NCBI RefSeq assembly: GCF_036884275.1
Contig: NZ_CP145607.1
Coordinates: forward strand, 1,165,001-1,229,000
Length of the DNA: 64,000 bases
Direction of reading: 5' to 3'
Source: Sphingomonas kaistensis
Lineage (GTDB): Bacteria; Pseudomonadota; Alphaproteobacteria; Sphingomonadales; Sphingomonadaceae
The notes below the pieces were generated by a model. It ran no database searches and was not told the origin of the DNA. It was given only the letters and a program-made list of their open reading frames with translations. The translations under genes and the position numbers were made by a program. Shown here piece after piece: positions 37,580 through 44,702 of the stretch; the stretch's first letter is position 1; each line of letters starts with the position of its first letter.

Positions 37580-38326
37580 ATGTCGCTCCTCCCCGAACCG
37601 CAGGAGGATGTGCTCCAGCTCCACCTCGAAGGGTTCGAAGGACCGCTCGACCTGCTGCTGACCCTCGCGCGGACGCAAAAGGTCGATCTTCATCAGATTT
37701 CGATCCTCACGCTCGTCGAGCAATATCTCGACTATCTGGAAAACGCCCGCGCGCTGCGGCTCGAGATCGCCGCCGACCATCTCGTCATGGCCGCGTGGCT
37801 GGCTTATCTTAAAAGCTGCCTGCTGCTGCCCAAGGATCCGACCCAGGACCCGAGCCCGGAGGAATTGGCAACCCTGCTCCAGCTTCGTCTCCAGCGGCTC
37901 GACGCGATGCGCGACGCAGGGGCTCGGCTGATGGGCCGCGACCGCCTCGGCCGCGACGTCTTTGCGCGTGGAGCGCCCGAAGGCCTGCGCCAGGTTCGCA
38001 AGTCGAAATGGGAAGTTTCGCTGTTCGAACTTGCTGCCGCCTACGGCCAGCTCCGCGCCCGCTCGGCCCCGGTCATGCACGTCGTCGCCCGCCGGGCGGT
38101 GGTGACGCTGGAAGATGCGATCGAGCGGGTGTCCGGGCTGATCGGCACCGCCATCGACTGGACCGAGCTTCAACGCTTTCTGGAGCCGACCACCGATCCC
38201 GACCGGGCCCGCTCGTCGCTCGCCTCTTCGTTCGTCGCCGCGCTTGAACTGGCGCGGCAGGGGAGGGTGGATCTGCGGCAGGCCGAACCTTTTGCCCGGC
38301 TCGAATTGAGGATGGCCTGCAAATGA
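37580..38326 (+). CDS. scpA: Segregation and condensation protein A
   Basis: The protein has 248 residues. ScpA is the kleisin that links SMC heads in bacterial chromosome compaction. Typical features are LEGFEGPLDLLLTLARTQKV near the start, the DL.xIxIxxLVEQYL-type stretch (DLHQISILTLVEQYLDYLE), YLKSCLLLP, and a C-terminal winged-helix region (FLEPTTDPDRARSSLASSFV). scpB overlaps it by four bases (ATGA), the standard arrangement. Confidence 0.95.
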   Translation: MSLLPEPQEDVLQLHLEGFEGPLDLLLTLARTQKVDLHQISILTLVEQYLDYLENARALRLEIAADHLVMAAWLAYLKSCLLLPKDPTQDPSPEELATLLQLRLQRLDAMRDAGARLMGRDRLGRDVFARGAPEGLRQVRKSKWEVSLFELAAAYGQLRARSAPVMHVVARRAVVTLEDAIERVSGLIGTAIDWTELQRFLEPTTDPDRARSSLASSFVAALELARQGRVDLRQAEPFARLELRMACK

Positions 38327-38883
38327 GCGACGCCGCTTACACACGGGCGGTCGAAGCCGTGCTGTTCGCGGCCGCCGAACCCCTTCGCGAACAGGACATC
38401 CTCGCGCACGCCGGGGAAGGCGATCTTTCCGCGGCTTTTGCCGCGTTACAGGAGCTGTACGCCGACCGCGGCGTCCATCTGGTGTCGCGCGGCGACCGCT
38501 GGCATTTTGAGACCGCGCCCGATCTGGCCCACCTCCTCAGGCGAACCCGCGAAGAACCGCGCCGTCTCGGCCGCGCCGCGACCGAGACGCTCAGCATCAT
38601 CGCCTATCACGAACCCGTCAGTCGCGCCGAGATCGAGGCGATCCGCGGGGTGCAGACGTCCAAGGGGACGCTCGACGTCCTGATGGAAGCAGGATGGATC
38701 CGCCCTGCCGGCCGCCGCGAGGGTCCCGGCCGGCCCTTGCTCTACGCCACCACCGCCGATTTTCTGACCCACTTCGGCCTTGGCAGCCGCCGCGATCTGC
38801 CGGGGATCGACGATCTGCGGGCGGCGGGGCTGCTCGACCCGATGCCTGCGCTGCAACTGGTAAGTGACGAGCAAGACGCCTAG
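38323..38883 (+). CDS. scpB: Segregation and condensation protein B
   Basis: The protein has 186 residues. ScpB dimers bind ScpA in the SMC-ScpAB condensin complex. Both winged helices are visible: AVEAVLFAAAEPLREQDIL in the first and ATETLSIIAYHEPVSRAEIE, IRGVQTSKGTLDVLMEAGWI in the second, with the usual TTADFLTHFGLGS near the end. It starts inside the end of scpA. A 33-base gap separates it from tatA. Confidence 0.95.
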   Translation: MSDAAYTRAVEAVLFAAAEPLREQDILAHAGEGDLSAAFAALQELYADRGVHLVSRGDRWHFETAPDLAHLLRRTREEPRRLGRAATETLSIIAYHEPVSRAEIEAIRGVQTSKGTLDVLMEAGWIRPAGRREGPGRPLLYATTADFLTHFGLGSRRDLPGIDDLRAAGLLDPMPALQLVSDEQDA

Positions 38884-38916
38884 ATAGCAGGACACGGTAA
38901 CGGAGTATTTGATTCC

Positions 38917-39192
38917 ATGGGCGGTTTTAGCCTCATTCACTGGCTCATTCTCGGGGTCGTTATTCTGCTTCTGTTCGGCGGCAATCGCTTTTCCACCATG
39001 ATGGGCGACGTCGCGAAAGGCCTGAAGAGCTTCAAGCACGGCATGGCCGACGACGAGGAAGACGAGCGTCGCCGCAAGGCCGAAGAAGCGCGCCGTCTGG
39101 GCTCGACCGACCGGCCGATCGATGTCACGCCGCACCCGCGGGCAGCCGATCCCGTGGCGCCTCCGCCGCCGTCCGACACCCTCCCGCGCTGA
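38917..39192 (+). CDS. tatA: Sec-independent translocase subunit TatA
   Basis: The protein has 91 residues. It has a short N-terminal membrane helix (HWLILGVVILLLFGGNRF), the FG(G)-hinge and an amphipathic helix (MMGDVAKGLKSFKHGMAD) with an acidic cluster, all TatA marks. The C-terminal third is a Pro-rich tail. TatA forms the size-variable channel for folded, twin-arginine proteins. The RBS-like AACGGAGTATTTGATTCC precedes the ATG. It opens the tatABC operon. Confidence 0.95.
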   Translation: MGGFSLIHWLILGVVILLLFGGNRFSTMMGDVAKGLKSFKHGMADDEEDERRRKAEEARRLGSTDRPIDVTPHPRAADPVAPPPPSDTLPR

Positions 39193-39204
39193 TCTCGTCG
39201 CCGC

Positions 39205-39603
39205 ATGTTCGGCGTCGATTCGACGGAGCTTTTGATCATCGCTCTTGCGGCGCTGATCTTCATCGGACCCAAGGAACTGCCGACCGCGATGCGGACGGTC
39301 GGCCGCTGGGTCGGTCGCGCCCGCGCCCATGCGCGCCATTTCACCGCCGGCATTGAGAACATGATGCGCGAAGCCGAGCTTGAGGAAATGGAAAAGCGCT
39401 GGCGCGACGAGAATGAGCGGATAATGCGCGATCATCCCGTTGCGGCCCCGTACGTCGGGGCGCCGGACGCGCTTGGCGCACCAGTGACCGAGACGCCGCC
39501 GCTTGCCACCGAGCCCAGCCATGCTCCGCCCGAGGCGACCATGGACGACGAGCCCGGCCTACCGCTCCCCGATCCCGAGACTCACAAGCGCGAATTGCCG
39601 TGA
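39205..39603 (+). CDS. tatB: Sec-independent translocase subunit TatB
   Basis: The protein has 132 residues. It begins with MFGVDSTELLIIALAALIFI, a TatB-type membrane helix followed by GPKELPTAMRTVGRWVGRAR, the conserved hinge and amphipathic helix. A Pro/acidic-rich tail follows. TatB pairs with TatC to form the twin-arginine signal receptor. Its stop overlaps the GTG of tatC. Confidence 0.95.
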   Translation: MFGVDSTELLIIALAALIFIGPKELPTAMRTVGRWVGRARAHARHFTAGIENMMREAELEEMEKRWRDENERIMRDHPVAAPYVGAPDALGAPVTETPPLATEPSHAPPEATMDDEPGLPLPDPETHKRELP

Positions 39604-40364
39604 GGGACCTCGACGACTCCAAGGCGCCGCTGTTCGAGCATCTGGTCGAACTGCGCAAACGACTGCTGATCTGCATCGCGGTGATCGTGGTGGCGTTTTT
39701 CGCCTGCTATTATTTCGCCAGGCCGATCTTCGCTTTCCTGGTCCAGCCGCTGAAGGACGCCGGCCAGGACCGGGTCATCTATACCGACGTGTTCGAAGCC
39801 TTCTGGGTCCAAGTGAAGGTGGCGCTGTTCGCCGCGCTGATGATCTGCTTCCCGGTGATCGCCACCCAGATCTGGCGGTTCGTTGCCCCCGGCCTTTACG
39901 CTCGCGAGAAACGGGCGGTGTTGCCGTTTCTTCTGATGACTCCGATCTTCTTCGGCGGCGGCGCGGCCTTCGCTTATTATCTCGCCATGCCCTGGGCGCT
40001 GCACTTCCTGCTCGGTTTTGAGGGAGACATCGGCGGGGTCAGCCAGGAAGCCTTGCCGGGGGTCGGCAATTATCTGTCGTTCGTGACCCGCTTCCTGTTC
40101 GGCTTTGGGGTCGCCTTCCTGCTGCCGATCCTGCTGATGCTGCTCGAGCGGGCCGGGCTGGTGACCGCCGCGCAACTGGCGGCCAAGCGGCGCTATGCGG
40201 TCGTCGGGGCCTTTGCAGTGGCCGCCGTGCTGACGCCGCCCGACGCGATCAGCCAGTTCATGCTCGCGGTGCCGCTGTGGATGCTCTACGAAAGTTCGAT
40301 CATCGCGATCCGCCTGACCCATTGGCGCGCGTCGCGGCGGCAGGCCCCCGCCGCACGCGAGTAA
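39600..40364 (+). CDS. tatC: Sec-independent translocase subunit TatC
   Basis: The protein has 254 residues and six membrane helices. The TatC signature is clear: FEHLVELRKRLLICIAVIVV near the N-terminus, then FWVQVKVALFAALMICFPVI, FVAPGLYAREKRAVLPF with the conserved signal-peptide contact region, and LTPPDAISQFMLAVPLWMLY near the end. It starts at a GTG overlapping the tatB stop. Behind it on the plus strand there is only a weak stem; the next features are on the minus strand. Confidence 0.96.
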   Translation: MRDLDDSKAPLFEHLVELRKRLLICIAVIVVAFFACYYFARPIFAFLVQPLKDAGQDRVIYTDVFEAFWVQVKVALFAALMICFPVIATQIWRFVAPGLYAREKRAVLPFLLMTPIFFGGGAAFAYYLAMPWALHFLLGFEGDIGGVSQEALPGVGNYLSFVTRFLFGFGVAFLLPILLMLLERAGLVTAAQLAAKRRYAVVGAFAVAAVLTPPDAISQFMLAVPLWMLYESSIIAIRLTHWRASRRQAPAARE

Positions 40365-40424
40365 GCAAGCCGTAGCGCGGCTAAACCGGGCGGTAAGCTT
40401 GCCATCGCTGTGTTGAACTGCCCC

Positions 40425-40530
40425 AAACACAAGGCGGGCCCGAAATCGTCACCGGGGGGGGAGGGTTGACGACTTCGGGCCCGTGTAAGCGGATAGCGAG
40501 AGCGGGGGGGCAAAAGGTCACTATCCGAAG
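40425..40530 (-). ncRNA. Candidate general-stress small RNA with two C-rich hairpin loops (GsrN-like)
   Basis: On the minus strand, a consensus sigma-EcfG promoter (40536-40560) is followed by two hairpins. Hairpin 1 (40490-40527) has a ten-pair stem, CGGATAGTGA with TCGCTATCCG, and an 18-base loop containing TTTTGCCCCCCCGCTC. Hairpin 2 (40435-40483) has a 16-pair GC-rich stem and a 17-base loop AACCCTCCCCCCCCGGT. Each stem has one imperfect position, which is G.U on the minus strand but A/C mismatch on the plus strand, so the minus strand is the RNA. No long reading frame covers it. GsrN of Caulobacter is a stress-sigma-driven RNA acting through a C-rich loop; likeness is structural, not by alignment. 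The 3' end is a guess; no U run follows hairpin 2. Confidence 0.7.
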
Positions 40531-40535
40531 TATAA

Positions 40536-40560
40536 AACGGCGATGCGGAAAGAGGGTTCC
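40536..40560 (-). promoter_or_regulatory. Sigma-EcfG promoter for the candidate small RNA
   Basis: Read on the minus strand: GGAAC (40560-40556), 16 bases, CGTT (40539-40536). This matches the alphaproteobacterial general stress promoter consensus GGAAC-N16/17-CGTT exactly. The expected transcript start near 40528-40531 falls at the foot of hairpin 1. Confidence 0.78.
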
Positions 40561-40610
40561 GATCCGTTTCAGATTTTTTTGCGTCGGCGCCCCGGCACGA
40601 GAAGGCTTGC

Positions 40611-42170
40611 CTAGTAGCTTTCGCGCGCAGCGAAAACCGGTAGCTCGACGCTGTAATGACCCTCGGTCCGCTCCAGCGCCGAACGAAGCTGCTTGGCGAG
40701 ACCCGTGATGATCCGTTCGAATTGCTGGTGCTCGGCCTGATTGGCGATCTCCGGCGACAATGCGCCGGTCGCCAGCGTGAAGCGTGCAGTGAGATCACCG
40801 GAGCGGCGCAGCGTCAGCGTGACGGGCGCATCGGGCCGGGTCAGCATGGCATGCTCGACGATCTCGGTGGTGAGAAAGGCCGTCGCCACCGCCACGTCCT
40901 GAGTCGTATTGAGGCTTTCAAGGTCGAGGTTAATGTCGAGGCGCCTTGCGCTTTCCGGCGCACTGCCGCGCAGGTTTGACGCGAGTTCGCTGATCAGCGG
41001 TCGAAGCGCGATCCCGCGATTTTCCTCGAGCTCGGCAAAGTGATTGCGGTGCACCACCGCCAGCGCGTCGACCCGCCGCCCGATCGCGGAATAGGCGTTC
41101 TGCGCGTCCTCGGATTTGGCGCTGCGGCGATGGATGTTGAGTAGCGATGCGACCACCTGGAGGTTGTTTTTGACCCGGTGATGCACCTCACGGACCAGCT
41201 TGCGCTGCCCTTCGAGCGCCTCGCCCATGTCGCGTTCGCTTTGTTCGATCCGCTCCACCGCGCGCGTAAAGGATGCTCCAAGCTCGCGGATCTCGACCGA
41301 GGGGCCAAGCCGCTCAGGAAGCTGAAGCGGGCCCTGCCCGGGTTCGTGCGCCGCGATCGACTGGCTGATCCGATGCAGGGGGGTCAACAGGAAGGTGCGC
41401 ACCACCAGCCAGCTGAGCAGGGCCGCAACGATCCACATCAGGACGGGCAGGAGAAGCAGCAGTCGGTCCGCCGAGGCGATGTGGTCGATCGGCACGTCGA
41501 CGGCGATTTCGACCTGCCCACCGGCGATTTTCTGGGTGAAGCGCTCCACGACGGGATCGCTGCCAAGGGCGCCCGATCGCTCGCCCTCGTCGCTGACCTG
41601 TAGCGCGCCCCCGCCGGCGATCAGGTCGAGCCCCGCGGTCCCGGCGCGCGCGGCGCTCAAGGCGGAGCGAAACTGCTCGCGGTCGAGCGATCCCGTTGCC
41701 GAGCCGCCGAAGACGCCGACCTTGTAGAACAACCGCCCGCGCTCGGGCACCAGCCACATGCGTACCTGGCCGGGCGCGACCAGCAGGGTCCGGCGGCCGC
41801 CATCGTCAGGCTCGCCGCGGGTGCACAGCTGCGTGCCGATCGGATCGGACAGCAGGAAGGAGGAAGGCGTGCCTGGGGCCGCGCCAAGCGCGCGCGTGAC
41901 CCGCTCACAGGGATCGCCGCCGCCATCAAGCGCGCCATTGGCGGCGATCCGTAACGCCAGGACGTTGCGGGCGATCAGACTGTCGATGGCACGGACGGCG
42001 AGCCGACCCTGATCGTTCGCCCGCGACGACAAAGCGCTATTGGCCTGCTCGATCCCGTTGGACGCCGCGGCCACCAGAACCAGGCCAAGGGGCAGGATCG
42101 CCGCGCTCAGTAACAGCAGCAGCTTTCCGGCGGTGGGGAGCTGCCGGAACCAGTTTTGCAGAAAGGACAT
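40611..42170 (-). CDS. phyP: PhyP-like HisKA_2 sensor kinase homologue of the general stress response
   Basis: The protein has 519 residues. A membrane helix near 17-37 and a second near 238-262 enclose a periplasmic sensor region; a HAMP-like segment follows, then a HisKA_2 domain with VREVHHRVKNNLQVVASLL, where the His of HHRVKNN is the phosphorylation site. The ATP-binding domain is degenerate: the N-box reads TEIVEHAMLTRP with no Asn, and there is no DxGxG box. In Sphingomonas a kinase homologue at this locus, PhyP, acts as a PhyR phosphatase and negative regulator; the sequence and location fit that. It follows nepR on the same strand with a 31-base gap. Confidence 0.85.
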   Translation of the reverse strand: MSFLQNWFRQLPTAGKLLLLLSAAILPLGLVLVAAASNGIEQANSALSSRANDQGRLAVRAIDSLIARNVLALRIAANGALDGGGDPCERVTRALGAAPGTPSSFLLSDPIGTQLCTRGEPDDGGRRTLLVAPGQVRMWLVPERGRLFYKVGVFGGSATGSLDREQFRSALSAARAGTAGLDLIAGGGALQVSDEGERSGALGSDPVVERFTQKIAGGQVEIAVDVPIDHIASADRLLLLLPVLMWIVAALLSWLVVRTFLLTPLHRISQSIAAHEPGQGPLQLPERLGPSVEIRELGASFTRAVERIEQSERDMGEALEGQRKLVREVHHRVKNNLQVVASLLNIHRRSAKSEDAQNAYSAIGRRVDALAVVHRNHFAELEENRGIALRPLISELASNLRGSAPESARRLDINLDLESLNTTQDVAVATAFLTTEIVEHAMLTRPDAPVTLTLRRSGDLTARFTLATGALSPEIANQAEHQQFERIITGLAKQLRSALERTEGHYSVELPVFAARESY

Positions 42171-42201
42171 CAGTGGACGGACAAAACGGGGCGGACCCCG
42201 C

Positions 42202-42417
42202 TCAGTTCAGTTTTCCAAGAAGGTCGAGAAAATCGTCAGGGATGCTTTCCCGCACGGCCTCGTCGTACGCGCTGCGAAGAGCCTTGCTCACATCATCGGC
42301 AGCCTGCCCACGACGCTTTGTACCCTTTGCGACCTTATCCTTGCCGTCTTCTGGACGAGCCTCGTTGTTCGCACCCAACCCTTCGGTCCCCTCCCGACGC
42401 AGCGCAGCCTCTGGCAA
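42202..42417 (-). CDS. nepR: NepR anti-sigma factor
   Basis: The protein has 71 residues. The C-terminal half has the NepR core: DDVSKALRSAYDEAVRESIP then DDFLDLLGKLN. The first 35 residues are variable and basic. NepR holds sigma-EcfG inactive; phosphorylated PhyR binds NepR and frees the sigma factor. The start is a TTG at 42417 with AAGGACAGG upstream. A promoter-like GGAAC-N16-GGTT lies 92 bases further upstream, so NepR is probably made under control of its own target. phyP follows on the same strand and phyR lies divergently. Confidence 0.9.
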   Translation of the reverse strand: MPEAALRREGTEGLGANNEARPEDGKDKVAKGTKRRGQAADDVSKALRSAYDEAVRESIPDDFLDLLGKLN

Positions 42418-42508
42418 ATACCTGTCCTTATGAACGGGCGAAAAAAACCAGCCCCTAGAAACGGAGCTGCCTGCCCGTCAACTTCGAGTTGTGGCAGCCC
42501 GGTCACGA

Positions 42509-42533
42509 AACCAAATCGCCAATGCTTTGTTCC
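42509..42533 (-). promoter_or_regulatory. Sigma-EcfG-type promoter for nepR-phyP
   Basis: Minus strand: GGAAC (42533-42529), 16 bases, GGTT (42512-42509). It matches GGAAC-N16-CGTT except for the first base of the -10 element. The same bases read on the plus strand give GAAAC-N16-TGTT, one mismatch in each box, so this stretch could also drive phyR weakly. Confidence 0.6.
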
Positions 42534-42658
42534 GTCCGCTCAACAGATAAATACTGAGAGAGTCGGGCCGCGGTTGTAGCGGATGCCCGAGGCTTGCAGT
42601 TTCGCCAACCGGCTTCCAATAGGGGCCTCAAAGAAATTACAGGAGCACCGGGATACCC

Positions 42659-43459
42659 ATGTCGCTAGGTCAGGAACTCGCGCCTCATTTGCCATTCCTG
42701 CGGCGCTATGCCCGCGCCCTGACCGGAAGCCAGACTCATGGCGACGCTTTTGTGCGTGCAACGCTGGAAGCCATCGTCGCCGCGCCCGACAGTTTTCCGC
42801 GGGACGTCGAGCCGCGGCTCGGCCTGTACAAGACTTTTCACGCGATCTGGTCGACAGCCAACATCGAGGAAGGCCATGATGCCGACAACGGGCTCGGCAA
42901 TCCGGAAGCGATCGCGCAGGCCCGCCTCAGCCGCATTACTCCGCTGTCGCGCCAAGCGCTTCTGCTGACTGCGCTGGAAGGCTTTTCGGCCGCCGACGCC
43001 GGTTATCTGATTGGCGCCGAGCCCAACGAGATCGACAATCTGGTGCAGGAAGCGCTCGGCGAGATCGAGCGGCAGACCCTTGCCGACGTGCTGATCATCG
43101 AGGACGAACCGATCATCGCGATGGATATCGAAACCATCGTGCGCGACCTCGGCCACAATGTTACCGGCGTCGCCGTCACCCGCGACGAAGCCTTGGCGCA
43201 GGCCCGTGCCCACCCGCCGGGCCTCGTCCTTGCCGACATCCAGCTCGCCGACGATTCGAGTGGGATCGACGCGGTGCGTGACATCCTGGCCGAATTCTCG
43301 GTGCCGGTGATCTTCATCACCGCCTTTCCCGAGCGTCTGCTGACCGGCACCCGGCCCGAGCCGACCTTCCTTATCACCAAGCCGTTCCAGCGCGCGACGG
43401 TGAAGGCGGCGATCGCGCAGGCCCTGTTCTTCGACGCGGCGACGGTCCCGGCCGGCTAA
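42659..43459 (+). CDS. phyR: PhyR, general stress response regulator (sigma-like domain plus receiver)
   Basis: The protein has 266 residues. The N-terminal part (1-135) mimics an ECF sigma factor (HLPFLRRYARALTGSQTHGD ... SRQALLLTALEGFSAADAGY). The C-terminal part is a receiver with IIEDEPIIAMDIE, phosphorylated Asp193 in LVLADIQLADDSSG, FITAFPERLL and the Lys of ITKPF. When phosphorylated it sequesters NepR by partner switching. The start at 42659 has an AGGAGCACC site. It diverges from nepR, and ecfG follows 279 bases downstream after a small membrane protein gene. The 241-base gap to nepR holds the promoter described separately. Confidence 0.96.
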   Translation: MSLGQELAPHLPFLRRYARALTGSQTHGDAFVRATLEAIVAAPDSFPRDVEPRLGLYKTFHAIWSTANIEEGHDADNGLGNPEAIAQARLSRITPLSRQALLLTALEGFSAADAGYLIGAEPNEIDNLVQEALGEIERQTLADVLIIEDEPIIAMDIETIVRDLGHNVTGVAVTRDEALAQARAHPPGLVLADIQLADDSSGIDAVRDILAEFSVPVIFITAFPERLLTGTRPEPTFLITKPFQRATVKAAIAQALFFDAATVPAG

Positions 43460-43471
43460 GGCGCTGACGAG

Positions 43472-43497
43472 GGAACTCCGGTTCCCATCGTTGCGTT
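43472..43497 (+). promoter_or_regulatory. Sigma-EcfG promoter upstream of the small membrane protein and ecfG
   Basis: GGAAC (43472-43476), 17 bases, CGTT (43494-43497) matches the general stress consensus exactly. It begins 13 bases after the phyR stop, so ecfG probably amplifies its own expression. Confidence 0.78.
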
Positions 43498-43530
43498 GGC
43501 GCTTCAATCTTATCGGAGTGCCTTACCCTT

Positions 43531-43671
43531 ATGGATCAAGATCGTCCGGAACACGTGACCGGAACCGAAGCGCGTGCGGGAACAACCCCCGGCGTCGCAC
43601 GCGTGGCCTTGTTTGGCGGGCTGGCCCTTGTCATATTGGCTTTTGCAATCATCTACTTCGTTGCAGCCTGA
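43531..43671 (+). CDS. 46-residue membrane protein in the general stress locus
   Basis: This short frame, too small for most gene callers, starts with ATG at 43531 and ends with TGA at 43669-43671. The product has a hydrophilic, charged start (MDQDRPEHVTGTEARAG), then a single clear membrane helix (VALFGGLALVILAFAIIYFV) and ends in AA. A GGAG lies 12 bases before the ATG, and a consensus sigma-EcfG promoter ends 33 bases before it. The GTG of ecfG is 66 bases downstream. The layout suggests a stress-induced small membrane protein made from the ecfG transcript. I do not recognise a family and its function is unknown. Confidence 0.65.
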   Translation: MDQDRPEHVTGTEARAGTTPGVARVALFGGLALVILAFAIIYFVAA

Positions 43672-43737
43672 GTGGATTGCGCTCTGATCAAAGGCGCAGG
43701 CGGCGCCGGCGGCGATAGTGACAATGGGCGGGGTTAC

Positions 43738-44376
43738 GTGAGCGACGATCTGGACAGTCAACCGGCCGAAGCGGCACGGGCCGAGCCCGTTCCGCTGTCC
43801 GATCCGGAATTCAAAACCCAGCTTGCGCAGGTCATTCCGCATCTCCGCGCCTTCGGCCGCTCCTTATCGGGCAGTCGTGACCTTGCCGACGATCTGGTGC
43901 AGGAAACGCTGCTCAAGGCATGGGCCGCGCGTAAGCGCTTCCAGGCCGGGACCAACATGCGCGCTTGGACCTTCATCATCCTGCGCAACCTCTTCCTCAG
44001 CCAGATGCGCCGGGCGCGCTTCAAGGGGGAATGGGACGAGATCACCGCATCCAAGCTGCTCGCCGCGCCGGCCAGCCAGGACCGTCACGTCGAACTAGGC
44101 GACATGCAGCGGGCGCTGCTGCACCTGCCGCAACCGCAACGCGAAGCCCTGATCCTCGTTGGCGCGGGCGGGTTCGCCTACGAGGAAGCGGCCGAGATCT
44201 GTGGCTGCGCAGTCGGCACGATCAAGAGCCGGGTTGCGCGTGGCCGTGTCGCTCTCGAACAGCTCTTGTCGGGGGGCAAATTGCCGAGCCGGCGCCAGCA
44301 TAAGACCGATCCCAATAACAGCGTGCTGTCGCAGATCATGGGCGAAGTCGACGAACTCGCCGGTCCGCGCGGCTAA
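43738..44376 (+). CDS. ecfG: General stress response sigma factor EcfG
   Basis: The protein has 212 residues. Region 2 is LRAFGRSLSGSRDLADDLVQ through AGTNMRAWTFIILRN and region 4 is LPQPQREALILVGAGGFAYE with EICGCAVGTIKSRVARGR. This is the ECF15 group, which reads GGAAC-N16/17-CGTT promoters. A 40-residue extension follows region 4. Activity is set by NepR and PhyR encoded beside it. The start is taken as the GTG at 43738, following GGGCGGGGT; a further upstream GTG at 43672 would overlap the small membrane protein stop. A strong terminator follows. Confidence 0.95.
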   Translation: MSDDLDSQPAEAARAEPVPLSDPEFKTQLAQVIPHLRAFGRSLSGSRDLADDLVQETLLKAWAARKRFQAGTNMRAWTFIILRNLFLSQMRRARFKGEWDEITASKLLAAPASQDRHVELGDMQRALLHLPQPQREALILVGAGGFAYEEAAEICGCAVGTIKSRVARGRVALEQLLSGGKLPSRRQHKTDPNNSVLSQIMGEVDELAGPRG

Positions 44377-44382
44377 AACGAG

Positions 44383-44421
44383 AAAAAACGCCGTCCCGGC
44401 TTTGGCTGGAACGGCGTTTTT
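44383..44421 (+). terminator. Rho-independent terminator of ecfG
   Basis: AAAAACGCCGT pairs with ACGGCGTTTTT, with an inner CCGGC/GGCTGG region in the loop. The A run on the left and T run on the right make it able to work on both strands, ending ecfG and the small minus-strand frame downstream. Confidence 0.88.
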
Positions 44422-44465
44422 CGTACGCGATACACTTCATAGCCGGTCTTCACCGGTCGAGGGTG

Positions 44466-44666
44466 TCACCCCAGACGCGCCAGCAAGTCGTCGAACTGGC
44501 GGTCTTCTCCGCCCGCTGGAACGGCCGCAAAGGCACGTCGCAAAGCAGCGGTGACACCGGCATGTGCAGGCGGTAGCTCGACCCTAATGACACGTCGATC
44601 CATCTGGGCCTTCGATTCTACCGCCGCCGCCTTTAAGTCAGGTGCGGATTTCATTTGCCGTCTCAA
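44466..44666 (-). CDS. Possible small protein, unknown function
   Basis: The frame encodes up to 66 residues from a TTG at 44666, or 62 from the ATG at 44654. The middle (RRVIRVELPPAHAGVTAALR) and the end (QFDDLLARLG) read like a small soluble helical protein, and third-position GC is high as in real genes here. Support is limited: no strong ribosome site and no known motif. It converges on the ecfG terminator and is divergent from glnE. It may be specific to sphingomonads. Confidence 0.45.
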   Translation of the reverse strand: MRRQMKSAPDLKAAAVESKAQMDRRVIRVELPPAHAGVTAALRRAFAAVPAGGEDRQFDDLLARLG

Positions 44667-44702
44667 CGCAGCAACACGGCATTCGTTTCTCGTTAAGTCG
44701 AC

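Noticed and set aside
40436-40482. The strong GC hairpin read as a plus-strand terminator for tatC
   Set aside because: It is more than 70 bases after the tatC stop, has a 17-base loop and no T run, and one stem pair is a mismatch on the plus strand but a G.U on the minus strand. The minus-strand RNA reading explains it better.
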